DNA of 64,000 nucleotides from Paraburkholderia aspalathi (GCF_900116445.1 NZ_FPBH01000019.1:124001-188000), one strand, 5' to 3'; shown: positions 26,680 through 35,390, counted from the first letter of the stretch. Translations and numbers: made by a program. The notes: generated by a model not told the origin, from the sequence alone.

Positions 26680-27627
26680 ATGAATCCGGACGACATCGAA
26701 CTGATGGCCTACGTGGACGGCACACTGCCCGCCCACGCACGCGAAGCCGTGGAGCGCGCGCTGAACGGCTCAGCCGACGCCATGCTACGCGTCGAGAGGC
26801 TCAGGGCGTCGCGTCTTCCCTACGCGGAAGCGTTCGCGCGGCAGACTCTGCCGCCGGTGCCCGAAAGCCTGAGCGCGCGGATTGCCGGGATGGCACGCGA
26901 GGCAAAACAGTCTGCGCAAGATGCCGCCCGGAACGACGAAGCGCCGGGCCGGCAGGACGCGGTCGCGCCGGCCGGACGCGATGCGAGCGTCAACGATGCC
27001 GTCGTGCCGCATCCTGCCGGCGCCGAGGCGTCCGCGGCGGTCCGCTCGCGCTTGCGCATCGCGCCAGCGTGGCTCGCCGTCGCGTTCGTCGCGGGGGCGT
27101 TCACCTGTGGGTTCGTGCTGCGCCTCGGAAGCGGCACCGGGCCTGCGTCGATGGCCGGCGCATCGGTGGCGTCAGTTGGAAGCGGAGTGTCGCCTTGGGT
27201 CATGGCCGCCGCCAGCTATCAACAACTCTATTCTCGTGACACGCTCGCAAACGTCGAAGCCGACCCTGCATTGGTGGCGAAAACCACCGCGCAGATTCGC
27301 GACGACGATGGCCTCGCCATTCGCATTCCGGACCTGAGCGCTTACGGCCTTACGTTCAAGCGCGTGCAGCGCCTGCGTTTCAACGACAAACCGCTCATTC
27401 AGATCGTCTATCTGCCCAAACAGGGCGCGCCCGTCGCCTTGTGCGTGACGAAGGAGGCCAAGCCCGACGCGGGCACGGCAACGCAGCGGGTTGCGTCGAT
27501 GACGGTCGTCACCTGGCGTCAGTCCGAACTCGGCTACGCACTGATCGGGCCGCCCCGCGGTCTCGATCTGAATGCGCTGGGCAATAGCATTTCCACCCGC
27601 CGCACCGCGCCGCTCTTCGGGACCTAG
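26680..27627 (+). CDS. Second anti-sigma factor-like membrane protein (tandem paralogue)
   Basis: A 315-residue protein with the same layout as its upstream neighbour: LMAYVDGTLPAHAREAVERAL at the N-terminus, an inserted alanine-rich linker (about residues 72-120), one membrane segment (AWLAVAFVAGAFTCGFVL, about 129-146), and a periplasmic part with GLTFKRVQRLRFNDKPLIQIVYLPK. The pair clearly arose by tandem duplication. No second sigma-factor gene accompanies it. The gap to the first copy is 113 bp. It may bind the same sigma factor, or sense a different cue. Zinc-ligand residues are absent here too. Confidence 0.78.
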   Translation: MNPDDIELMAYVDGTLPAHAREAVERALNGSADAMLRVERLRASRLPYAEAFARQTLPPVPESLSARIAGMAREAKQSAQDAARNDEAPGRQDAVAPAGRDASVNDAVVPHPAGAEASAAVRSRLRIAPAWLAVAFVAGAFTCGFVLRLGSGTGPASMAGASVASVGSGVSPWVMAAASYQQLYSRDTLANVEADPALVAKTTAQIRDDDGLAIRIPDLSAYGLTFKRVQRLRFNDKPLIQIVYLPKQGAPVALCVTKEAKPDAGTATQRVASMTVVTWRQSELGYALIGPPRGLDLNALGNSISTRRTAPLFGT

Positions 27628-27735
27628 CCCGCGCCCTTTTCGCGCGCTGTCCTCGATACGCCGTTCCTCCCTTCCCTGTTGTGTTGAAGAGGCCGGCGTT
27701 GACCGGCATCGTCAACATTCGAGCAACACACGTGG

Positions 27736-27775
27736 CTTGGCGCGGCGACAGATCTGACTGTGTCGCCGCGCCAAG
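27736..27775. terminator. Perfect 15-bp hairpin between convergent genes
   Basis: Arms 27736-27750 and 27761-27775 are perfectly complementary (CTTGGCGCGGCGACA and its complement) with a 10-base loop. The element lies between the convergent ends of the second anti-sigma-like gene and the DUF3455 gene. A T run is missing on both sides, so it may be a bidirectional pause/RNA-stability hairpin rather than a classical terminator. Confidence 0.5.
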
Positions 27776-27895
27776 GTGTCGTGCAGATTCAGGACGACAA
27801 CGGCAAGCTCGTCGCTCTCGCTGTGCAGTCACGGATGCTGCAAGCAGATGAGCGACTAGTCACGCATCTTATGGGGTGCCGTCCGCCGCCGCTTA

Positions 27896-28399
27896 CTACT
27901 TGAAAAAAGTATAGGTGGCGATATACGGCGAGCTGCCTGTCGCGTGTTCGACGGTGCAAGGCGCTGTCGGCGCAGCGCCACCTGCGGTCATCGTGCGTTG
28001 CACGTAGCGCACCTCGCTCAACAGGCCCTTCTCGCCTGTCGAGCGCGTCCCCAGCAGCAGTTGCAGCACGCCGTTCGGCGTTTCGCTCGGCGTCTGCGCG
28101 AGGACATGGCCTACGATCCGGCTGCCGTCGCGAGCTTCCCAGGAGGGTCCCGCCGAATGCTCGATCACCGCGGCCCCTGCCGTATCGAACAACGTGGCGC
28201 GCGGACTGCGAAACACCCAGCCGAGCGTGTGGTTCGCATCGTATTCGCAGGAATAAATCTGGACGCCGGATGCGGCGGTGCTTAATAGCACTCGCGCATC
28301 GGGCGGGTCGATCGGCGCAGCGCCAGCCGGCGTGCCGACTACTGCCAACAACCATACGGCGCTGATTGAATGGCGCATTTTGCGTGGCAAGCGAATCAT
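27896..28399 (-). CDS. DUF3455 family exported protein
   Basis: A 167-residue protein with a signal peptide (MRHSISAVWLLAVVGTPAGAA within the first 28 residues). The body has VLLSTAASGVQIYSCEY, WVFRSPRATLFD, HSAGPSWEARDGSRIVG and YVQRTMTAGGAAP, the pattern of DUF3455, a family without established function that is frequent in proteobacteria. ATG 28399 follows AAGGAG. The superoxide dismutase gene ends 56 bp upstream on the same strand, so they may be co-transcribed. A role in oxidative stress is only an association. Confidence 0.78.
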   Translation of the reverse strand: MIRLPRKMRHSISAVWLLAVVGTPAGAAPIDPPDARVLLSTAASGVQIYSCEYDANHTLGWVFRSPRATLFDTAGAAVIEHSAGPSWEARDGSRIVGHVLAQTPSETPNGVLQLLLGTRSTGEKGLLSEVRYVQRTMTAGGAAPTAPCTVEHATGSSPYIATYTFFK

Positions 28400-28454
28400 G
28401 GCGATGCTCCTTTTGACCCGATACGATGAAAGCGTGAAACTGCCCCGCGTCCTG

Positions 28455-29219
28455 TCAGACACGGTCAAGATTGGCTGAGGCGAACGCCCAGTTCAGGTGA
28501 CGCGAGACCGTCGCGACCAGATAGTCCGGTCGACGGTTCTGATAGTCCAGGTAGTACGCGTGCTCCCATACATCCACGGTTAGCAACGGTACGAGTCCAC
28601 GCGTAAACGGCGTTTCCGCGTTGCTCGTCTTGACGACCGCGAGTTCTCCGCGATCGAGCACGAGCCATCCCCAGCCACTGCCGAACTGCGATGCCGACGT
28701 TGCGACGAGCGCCTTCGCGAGTGCGTCGACTGAACCGAACTTGCGGGTGATCGCCGCCTGAAGTTTCTCGCTCGGCGCGCTCGGCGCGCTCGGCGCCGGG
28801 CTCAGCGAGTTCCAGTAGAAGTTGTGGTTCCATGCCTGCGCGGCGTTGTTGAAAATGTCTGCGAGCGCGGGCTGGTCATGCGACTGCATGATGATCTGTT
28901 CGAGCGATGCCTGTTCGAGCGGCGTGCCGGCAAGAAGCTTGTGCAGATTGTCGAAATAGGCCCGGTGGTGCTTGCCATAATGAATGCCGATGGTGCGCGC
29001 CGAAATGGTCGGCTCAAGCGCATTGTCAGCCCATGGCAGCGGCGGCAGTGTTTGCGGCGACGAGCCGAGAAATGCCGGAACGACGCTCGTCGCCGTGCTT
29101 GCGGCGGGCCCGGCGTCGCCTGTGACCGCGCCGTAGGCAAGCTTCGAAAACAGTACGCTGAATGAGGCCATGGACCCCGCGGCCATCAGACGTCGCCGGG
29201 AAATAAGGGAATTGAGCAT
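28455..29219 (-). CDS. Exported iron/manganese superoxide dismutase
   Basis: A 254-residue Fe/Mn superoxide dismutase with a twin-arginine-like signal (SRRRLMAAGSMASFSVLF, about residues 8-25) and a linker before the catalytic domain. Metal-site motifs are HYGKHHRAYFDNLHKLL, HNFYWNSLSP, SQFGSGWGWLVL and TVDVWEHAYYLDYQNRRPDY. The last motif supplies the aspartate and histidine ligands. The FGSGW form resembles iron enzymes. It converts superoxide to peroxide, here probably outside the cytoplasm, and so complements the membrane peroxidase encoded at 23870. A short APSAPSAPS repeat lies in the middle of the protein. The start was set at ATG 29219 to give the signal; a longer frame exists. Confidence 0.87.
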   Translation of the reverse strand: MLNSLISRRRLMAAGSMASFSVLFSKLAYGAVTGDAGPAASTATSVVPAFLGSSPQTLPPLPWADNALEPTISARTIGIHYGKHHRAYFDNLHKLLAGTPLEQASLEQIIMQSHDQPALADIFNNAAQAWNHNFYWNSLSPAPSAPSAPSEKLQAAITRKFGSVDALAKALVATSASQFGSGWGWLVLDRGELAVVKTSNAETPFTRGLVPLLTVDVWEHAYYLDYQNRRPDYLVATVSRHLNWAFASANLDRV

Positions 29220-29401
29220 GTCCGAACCTGTTGTTGTGTGGGCGACCGGTTCACCCGGGCTGCTCATACAACAGTTCGTCCTTGCGATCTATTCCACTTC
29301 GCGTTGAAATTTCCCCCACGCGGCCAGCGCTCGTTGATCCGCCAGCACGGCCCGGAATTTCAACCGCACCTCCAACTGGAAAGCACGCAGCACGTTGTCA
29401 G

Positions 29402-29998
29402 TCAGGCGAACGTCTCGTCGAGCGCCGCCTCGATATCCGCAATCAGATCGGCTGGGTCTATGTTGAGGATGGGAAGGCAATCCCGGAAACGCTACGAAGG
29501 CAACACGCGGATCCTTGTCGAGGAATTCGGCGACCCTCTGCGCCGTAGCCACGTGCTGAGCCAAACGCAGTGGCAAGGTCACCGAACCCCGCATGATCAG
29601 CCACGCATTGAAAGGCGAGATTGAAGCGCCCACATCGACAAGCGCATCGGCCTTCAGACGGCGAATCAGCTCCGCGCGCCCGATCACGGCACCGCCCATC
29701 GCATCGCCATGCCCGTTGATGTACTTCGTCAGCGCATGAACCACGAAATCCGCGTCATGTTCAAGGCCGCGAAACATTGGCGGGGGCGTGAACGTTGCGT
29801 CGATCGACAGCATGGCGCCGGCATCGTGCGCGATCTTTGCAAGCGCCCGGACATCCGCCACCTTCGTGGGACGATCGGCGTACGGATCGCGCCCGTCGTG
29901 GCGTCAATGACGTTCCCGGCATGCACGGCCTGGCTGGCGAAAGAAAGGCTTGCCGGTTCGTCCTTATCAGGCCGTTTCTGACTGTTCATGGTTGTCAT
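29402..29998 (-). pseudogene. Decayed Cys/Met-metabolism PLP-dependent lyase gene
   Basis: Three frames are needed to read the remains of a cystathionine-gamma-lyase/methionine-gamma-lyase type gene. Frame one gives the N-terminus to RTPIV (29998 to about 29870). Frame two gives VADVRALAKIAHDAGA, IDATFTPPP and HALTKYINGHGDAMGG, the last with the PLP lysine (about 29867 to 29472). Frame three gives DPADLIADIEAALDETFA and the stop (about 29470 to 29402). About 200 codons remain of a usual 400: the segment between RTPIV and VADVRAL, and most of the C-terminal domain, are deleted. Its ATG overlaps the end of the upstream aldehyde dehydrogenase gene, so it was once translationally coupled to this catabolic operon. 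It cannot make an active enzyme. Confidence 0.85.
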
Positions 29999-31406
29999 AT
30001 ACCGCCTTCCTGATGCACACGACCTTCGGTTGAGTCATTTCCTCGTACGCAAATCTGACACCTTCGCGGCCGAGGCTTCCGTACTTGAATCCCCCGAACG
30101 GCATGGCGTCGAATCGGTAGTCCGACGAGTCGTTGATCATGACGCCGCCGGCCTCCAGCCTGTCGGCTGCCTTGAGCGCGGCATGCAGATCATTGGTGAA
30201 GATGCCGGCATGCAGACTGTATTCGGAGCTGTTGGCGAGCGAAAGCGCCTCATCCAGTGTCTCAATCCGCTGAAGAACGACAACCGGGCTGAATATTTCC
30301 TGCTTCCACAGGTCGCATTCGAAGCTGACGTCCTCAAGTACCGTCGGCGAGTAAAGCGAACCGTCCTGAGTATTGCCGCACAGCAGTGTGGCTCCCTGAC
30401 TGAGCGCGGCATCCACCACGCGTCTCGTGCGAGCCGCTGACTGAGCCGTGATCATCGGCCCGACGTCCGTATCAGGCAACGCGGGATTGCCCGTCTTGAG
30501 CACTTTGGTGCCGGCAACGAAACGCGTCCTGAACGCGTCATAGATGGACGACTGAACCAGAATGCGTTGCGTGCCAATACAGTTCTGGCCTGCGGCCCAG
30601 AACGCTCCTGACACACACGACGTAGCAGCGTCCTCAAGGTCGCAGTCGTTCAGAACGATGACGGGTGCATTACCGCCCAGATCCATCGCAAGCTTTTTGA
30701 GGCCTGCGGAGCTGGCTATTCTCTCTCCGGTTGCGAATCCACCGGTAAACGAAATCATTCTGACGTCCCGGGACGAGACGAGTGCTTCGCCGAGCGCTGC
30801 GCCACCTGTCGCAACCGACACGACGTTCGGCGGCATGCCGGCCGCCACCAGATATCCAACAAGCTTGATCGCCGACAGCGGCGTGAGTTCGGAGGGCTTG
30901 AGAACGACGGCATTGCCGCCGGCGATTGCCGGCCCGAGCTTATGCGCAACCAGGTTGAGTGGATCGTTGTACGGCGTGATCGCAACGATAATGCCGAGCG
31001 GTTCCCGAGTGAACCACCCCTGGCGGTTTTCCGATCCGCCGTACGCGTCGAACGGCACGACCTCACCTGCGTTTCGACGTGCCTCATCGGCGGATAGCTT
31101 GAGCGTGTTCACGCAACGTAGCACTTCTTTCCGGGCCTGCTTGATCGTCTTACCCGCTTCCGCGACGATGAGATTCGCAAAGGCGTCGCTATCGCGTTCC
31201 ACGAGCGATGCGCAGGTTTCGAGCACGCGAGAGCGTTCGTGGCGGGACAGGTTACGGCAAACGCGCGCGCCCTCCTTCGCGGTCTGTATCAGCACTTGCG
31301 CGCCTTCCGGTGGAATGTTCACGACCGTGCCGACTTCGACGCCATCGAAGGGATTGGTGACCGAGATGAAGCCGGGCGATGAGTCAATGGGGAATGCGGA
31401 ATTCAT
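29967..31406 (-). CDS. Aldehyde dehydrogenase family protein
   Basis: A 479-residue NAD(P)-dependent aldehyde dehydrogenase. The catalytic cysteine is in FWAAGQNCIGTQRIL. At the general-base position it reads AMDLGGNAPVIVL, with aspartate where almost all family members have glutamate (LELGG). AITPYNDPLNLVAHKLGPAIAGG is the cofactor segment. The end GREGVRFAYEEMTQPKVVCI is typical of the phosphonoacetaldehyde/sulfolactaldehyde dehydrogenase-like branch. ATG 31406 gives the family N-terminus; an open frame reaches 31565. The gene lies downstream of phzF and overlaps the start of the lyase pseudogene. A paralogue lies at 33909-35390. Confidence 0.85.
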   Translation of the reverse strand: MNSAFPIDSSPGFISVTNPFDGVEVGTVVNIPPEGAQVLIQTAKEGARVCRNLSRHERSRVLETCASLVERDSDAFANLIVAEAGKTIKQARKEVLRCVNTLKLSADEARRNAGEVVPFDAYGGSENRQGWFTREPLGIIVAITPYNDPLNLVAHKLGPAIAGGNAVVLKPSELTPLSAIKLVGYLVAAGMPPNVVSVATGGAALGEALVSSRDVRMISFTGGFATGERIASSAGLKKLAMDLGGNAPVIVLNDCDLEDAATSCVSGAFWAAGQNCIGTQRILVQSSIYDAFRTRFVAGTKVLKTGNPALPDTDVGPMITAQSAARTRRVVDAALSQGATLLCGNTQDGSLYSPTVLEDVSFECDLWKQEIFSPVVVLQRIETLDEALSLANSSEYSLHAGIFTNDLHAALKAADRLEAGGVMINDSSDYRFDAMPFGGFKYGSLGREGVRFAYEEMTQPKVVCIRKAVYDNHEQSETA

Positions 31407-31497
31407 TTCGAAGCGCCTGCGTCCTTTCTTGCGAATGCGGAAAATTTCAGAAGCCAACGCGCAAGCTGTTTCAGCGCGTCTCGCGTCCGGTCCCTGT

Positions 31498-32376
31498 CTA
31501 GAGCGTAAGCGAGCCCTCCACAGATGTGACGCAGGAACCGCCCACGCGCACATTCCCGTTCGCATCCACGCTTACCTTGATTCGCCCGTCTCGACCGACA
31601 CACCGTCCCTGAGCAGCCACGTAATCTGTTCCGCCTCGCGGCAACAGGCCGCGTTGCCACTGGAAGGCCGCCACGCTGCCGTTGCCGCTTCCGCAGACAG
31701 GATCCTCCTCCACCCCACAGGATGGCGCGAAGGTACGCACTTCGATTGCCGCATCGTCTCCATGCTCGCGCGTGCCGAATACGGTCAGGCCCGTGACACC
31801 GAGGCGGCGCTCGAGGTCCGCCAACCTCGCGAAATCCGGCTGAAGATTGAGCACGGAAGCGGCATCGTTCAGATGCGCCACAATCCAGATGGCGCCGACA
31901 TTCACGACACCTGGCGCAGTCTTGAGGTCCACTTTGCACCCGAGGATCAGCTCCAGCTCCGCCACATCTTCCGCGTGCAACGGCTCCAGCTTCGCAGGTG
32001 GCAGGTTGAACGTGAGCAGGCGATCTTCGCCTCGCTCCTCGAGCGTCAATTCAACGAGGCCGATGCCGCATTGTTGAATCAATCGACCGCCTTCGCGCGG
32101 TGCGACACGCCCCGCTTCCACGATTGCGTGAGCACTACCCAGAGTCGGATGTCCCGCGAAGGGAAGCTCGCTACGCGGCGTGAAGATCCTCAAGAGATAG
32201 TCGGCCCCGGCTGTTGTGGGCGGAAGGACAAAGGTCGTTTCTGACAGGTTGGTCCAGCGCGCGACAGCTTGCATCGCGTCAGTGGTCAGGCCCTCAGCGT
32301 CCAATACCACGGCCACCGGATTGCCCAGAAGCGGCCTCGCGGTGAAGACGTCAACCACTTTATAAGATCGTTTCAT
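31498..32376 (-). CDS. PhzF family isomerase/epimerase-like protein
   Basis: A 292-residue PhzF-fold protein. The N-terminus KVVDVFTARPLLGNPVAVVLDAEGL is the family hallmark. ETTFVLPP holds the catalytic glutamate region, RIFTPRSELPFAGHPTLGSAH the first-domain loop, and EDPVCGSGNGSVAAF the second-domain nucleophile/proton-shuttle motif. Members include PhzF of phenazine synthesis and many isomerases of unknown substrate; no other phenazine genes are present, so isomerisation of a catabolic intermediate is more likely. ATG 32376 follows GAGGCGAAC. A 66-bp element at 32436-32501 upstream repeats the one beside the MocR gene, indicating control by that regulator. Confidence 0.87.
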   Translation of the reverse strand: MKRSYKVVDVFTARPLLGNPVAVVLDAEGLTTDAMQAVARWTNLSETTFVLPPTTAGADYLLRIFTPRSELPFAGHPTLGSAHAIVEAGRVAPREGGRLIQQCGIGLVELTLEERGEDRLLTFNLPPAKLEPLHAEDVAELELILGCKVDLKTAPGVVNVGAIWIVAHLNDAASVLNLQPDFARLADLERRLGVTGLTVFGTREHGDDAAIEVRTFAPSCGVEEDPVCGSGNGSVAAFQWQRGLLPRGGTDYVAAQGRCVGRDGRIKVSVDANGNVRVGGSCVTSVEGSLTL

Positions 32377-32435
32377 GTTCGCCTCGTCTGACTCCAGTGG
32401 ACATCTGGGCATTCTTTAGATGCAAGTGCAACACA

Positions 32436-32501
32436 TGCATCGTAGCGCGTGCCGCCCAAGCGTAACAGTCACAGTTTTTCGCCTATGCAACCATTACAAT
32501 T
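32436..32501 (-). promoter_or_regulatory. Putative MocR operator, copy 1 (upstream of phzF)
   Basis: This 66-bp segment matches 39492-39557 at 49 of 66 positions without gaps. Three conserved blocks have identical spacing of 27 bases: TGCATCGTAGCGC (13/13), TAACAGTCACA (11/11) and ACCATTACAATT (11/12). The second and third blocks carry a direct repeat of the type ACMRTYACARTT, 25 bp apart. MocR regulators of the GabR/PdxR type are known to bind direct repeats. Located 60 bp before phzF. Confidence 0.6.
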
Positions 32502-32525
32502 TCGCCTGACCAGAATGGCAAGCGC

Positions 32526-33842
32526 TCACCGGTTGACGACCCGCTTCGGCATTGCCAGCGCCAGCACGCAACCCAGCAGCAGGCAGATACCGAACGTGAT
32601 GACACCCGTGCCCACGCTATGTGTCCGGTCTTTCAGCCAGCCAAGGAAATAGGTACTCGCGAAGCCTCCAAGATTGGCAATCGAGCACGCGAATGCAATA
32701 CCGGCTGCTGCTGCCGTGCCGCGAAGAAACGTTGACGGAAGCGCCCAGATCACCGGCATCGCCGCCGCGGCCCCGGCGTTAGCCACCGAGAGAAGGATGA
32801 CGATGGCGGGCACGCTGCCCGGGAAAAAGGCGCTTGCGATCAGGCCAAACGCTGAGCACAGCAAGGGCACGGCAACATGCCAGCGACGTTCCCGGAACCG
32901 GTCGGAACTGATCCCGGTTAGCAGAACCATGACAACCGCCAGGCCATTGGGGATTGCCATCAGCGCGCCAATCTCGATCGCACTTCTCGCGCCGGCATCG
33001 CGCAGCATCGTGGGCATCCAGAAACTGATCGAATAGAAGCAGAGCAGTACGCAGAGGTCGAGATAACCCACCACCCATACTTTCGGATTGGCAAAGGCCT
33101 GAGCCAGCCGATGCTCCTTCTTCTCCTCCCGATCGATTCCGATGTCCCGTTTTAGCCTCGCGAGTTCGGCAGCGCTGAGAAAACGCGCACCCTGGTGCGT
33201 TTTCGGCAGGAAGATATAAACGAGCACACCAAGCAGCACGGAAGGCATTGCTTCCAGCGCGAACAGCCACTGCCAGCCTCGCAAGCCATGCACGCCGTCA
33301 AAGACCGACAGTATCCAGCCTGAGAGCGGCGCGCCGATCAGACTCGACAGCGGCAAGCCCACCATGAAGAGTGCGACGATCCGGCCGCGCCGCGCGTCGG
33401 GAAACCAGTAGGTGAGGTAAAGCAGTGCGCCGGGCAGGAACCCGGCTTCCGCCACGCCCAGCAGGAAACGCACGAGATAGAACTGCCCGGGCGTCTTCAC
33501 GAACATCGTCAGCCCTGAAAGCACGCCCCATGTAACCATGATGCGCGCGATCCAGAAGCGGGCGCCGACTTTCTCGAGTATCAGGTTGCTGGGCACTTCA
33601 AACAGGATATAGCCGACGAAAAACAGTCCGGCGCCGAGCCCGTACACCGTTTCGCTAAATCCAAGTGAATCGAGCATCTGCAGCTTGGCAATGCCTACAT
33701 TCACGCGGTCCAGAAACGCGGCAAAGAAGCATAGACCCAGGAATGGGGCGAGCCGCCATGTGAGCTTGCGATAGAGACTGCGCCCGGTCGGGGCGTCATC
33801 TTCGAGGTCGCAGGAGGGGATGTTCAGGGGAGACGTCGACAT
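32526..33842 (-). CDS. MFS transporter, anion:cation symporter (ACS) type
   Basis: A 438-residue major facilitator with about twelve membrane segments. AAFLDRVNVGIAKLQM in the first helix and GLGAGLFFVGYILFEVPSNLIL in the second are typical of the ACS branch (D-galactonate, tartrate and phthalate carriers). RFLLGVAEAGFLPGALLYLTYWFP is the fourth-helix family motif. These carriers import organic anions with protons. The gene lies between an aldehyde dehydrogenase and phzF in the same orientation, so it probably imports the substrate of this catabolic locus. The substrate is likely a carboxylate by family; its identity is unknown. Confidence 0.87.
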   Translation of the reverse strand: MSTSPLNIPSCDLEDDAPTGRSLYRKLTWRLAPFLGLCFFAAFLDRVNVGIAKLQMLDSLGFSETVYGLGAGLFFVGYILFEVPSNLILEKVGARFWIARIMVTWGVLSGLTMFVKTPGQFYLVRFLLGVAEAGFLPGALLYLTYWFPDARRGRIVALFMVGLPLSSLIGAPLSGWILSVFDGVHGLRGWQWLFALEAMPSVLLGVLVYIFLPKTHQGARFLSAAELARLKRDIGIDREEKKEHRLAQAFANPKVWVVGYLDLCVLLCFYSISFWMPTMLRDAGARSAIEIGALMAIPNGLAVVMVLLTGISSDRFRERRWHVAVPLLCSAFGLIASAFFPGSVPAIVILLSVANAGAAAAMPVIWALPSTFLRGTAAAAGIAFACSIANLGGFASTYFLGWLKDRTHSVGTGVITFGICLLLGCVLALAMPKRVVNR

Positions 33843-33908
33843 GTTGGATCCTGGAAGAGGACATGGAAGACGCGTTTCGCAGCGTTCAGCGAAACGCGCG
33901 ACCTGGCT

Positions 33909-35390
33909 TCACGAATAGTTGATCACGAGCAGCTTGATTTCCGACATCTCGTCCATCGCGTAACGTGTGCCCTCGCGGCCGGTGCCGGATTCCTTCCAGC
34001 CGCCGAAAGGCATGTTGTCGATGCGATAGATCGGCACGTCATTGATCATCAGGCCGCCCACATCCCATTTCTCCAGCGCCCGGAACGCGCGCTGCAGGTC
34101 CCGTGTGAACAGGCCGCCCTGCAAGCCATAGCGTGAATCGTTGGCACGCTCTACAGCTTCATCGAATGTGCGATAGCTATTGAGCGTGAGTACGGGTCCG
34201 AAGATTTCCTCGTCCTCGACCAGCATTCCGCGTTGGGTATCCGCCAGCACGGTCGGCTGCACGACTGCGCCGACACGCGGGCCACCGGCCAGCAGACGCG
34301 CGCCGCCGGTCAGCGCTGCGTCTATCCAGCCCTGAATGCGGATAGCCGACTTCTCGTCGATCACCGGACCCACGTCGACGCCCTCTTCCATCGGATCGCC
34401 GACCTTGCACGCACGCACCTTGTCAAGCAGCCTGGTCTCGAACTGGGCGCGTACATTCTCGTGTACGAGAATGCGCTGTACGCCAATGCAATACTGTCCA
34501 CCGAACACCACGCCGCCGCGAACACACCGCGCCGCTGCAAGATCAAGGTCCGCGTCTTCCGCCACGATCACCGTGCCATTGCCACCAAGCTCAAGCGCGA
34601 CTTTCTTGTGGCCTGCGATCGATTTGATATGCCAGCCGACCTTGGCGCTGCCGGTGAAGGTCACCATGGCGAAGCGGTCGTCACGGACCATCGACTCCGC
34701 AAGAGGAATACTGCAGTGACACACTTCCAGCGCGCCATCGGGCAGACCCGCATCGCGCATAACTTCCTGCAGCAGAAGGCTCGTGAGCGGTGTTTGCGGT
34801 GCAGGCTTCAGCACGACTGCATTGCCTACCGCAATCGCCGGCGCGACTTTGTGCAGGACAAGATTGAGCGGAAAATTGAACGGCGAGATCGCCAGGATGA
34901 GACCAATCGGAAAACGCCTTGCAATACCCACACGACGGCGCATGTCTGCCAGTTTGTCGAGATCGAGACGAGACAATTCCGTAGCGCTGCCGCTGGCATC
35001 GGTGGTCTGGTATTCGAAAACGCCCGCGTCGACATCGAGCGGTACTTCTTCACCATGACTGCGCCGTGCTTCGGCAGCCGCGTTATGCAAGTTGAAGATG
35101 CCACGCGAAACCTCGCCGCGCGCATCGTACAAGGGCTTGCCCGACTCCGCCGCGATCGTGCGCACGAACTCGTCGCGCCGTGATTCGATCAGGTCCGCCG
35201 CGCGTTGCAGAATATCCGCGCGGGTGAATCGAGGCAGTTGGCGCATGATCTCGAACGCGGCTTGTGCGCGTTCGATCGATCGTTCGACAGCGTCCGCATC
35301 GGCAATCGGCATATAACCGACCACAGCGCCGTCATAGGGGCTGCGCACGGCGTCGGTGGGTTGGGTTTGCGTCTCAATGTCATATTTCAT
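33909..35390 (-). CDS. Aldehyde dehydrogenase family protein (paralogue with intact catalytic residues)
   Basis: A 493-residue aldehyde dehydrogenase. Catalytic cysteine is in FGGQYCIGVQRILVHENV and general-base glutamate in VALELGGNGTVIVAED. AISPFNFPLNLVLHKVAPAIAVGN is the cofactor segment, and GREGTRYAMDEMSEIKLLVI the C-terminal motif shared with the downstream paralogue. It contains a short insertion (about residues 128-150, TTDASGSATELSRLDLDKLA) that may line the active site. By family it oxidises a small, possibly phosphorylated or charged aldehyde. It is immediately downstream of the nadX-like gene, 88 bp away, and likely acts after it. Substrate unknown. Confidence 0.87.
   Translation of the reverse strand: MKYDIETQTQPTDAVRSPYDGAVVGYMPIADADAVERSIERAQAAFEIMRQLPRFTRADILQRAADLIESRRDEFVRTIAAESGKPLYDARGEVSRGIFNLHNAAAEARRSHGEEVPLDVDAGVFEYQTTDASGSATELSRLDLDKLADMRRRVGIARRFPIGLILAISPFNFPLNLVLHKVAPAIAVGNAVVLKPAPQTPLTSLLLQEVMRDAGLPDGALEVCHCSIPLAESMVRDDRFAMVTFTGSAKVGWHIKSIAGHKKVALELGGNGTVIVAEDADLDLAAARCVRGGVVFGGQYCIGVQRILVHENVRAQFETRLLDKVRACKVGDPMEEGVDVGPVIDEKSAIRIQGWIDAALTGGARLLAGGPRVGAVVQPTVLADTQRGMLVEDEEIFGPVLTLNSYRTFDEAVERANDSRYGLQGGLFTRDLQRAFRALEKWDVGGLMINDVPIYRIDNMPFGGWKESGTGREGTRYAMDEMSEIKLLVINYS

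Noticed and set aside
27780..27890. Short plus-strand coding-like stretch after the 15-bp hairpin
   Set aside because: About 35 open codons without a ribosome site or family similarity; too short to support a gene remnant.
30562..32244. 560-codon open frame on the plus strand
   Set aside because: It is antisense to the aldehyde dehydrogenase and phzF genes, whose motifs are intact. The translation is rich in Ser/Arg/Ala and has no family features; GC-rich codon bias explains it.
31498..32376. Phenazine biosynthesis
   Set aside because: Only a PhzF-fold protein is present; no other phz genes occur, and most PhzF-like proteins are unrelated isomerases.
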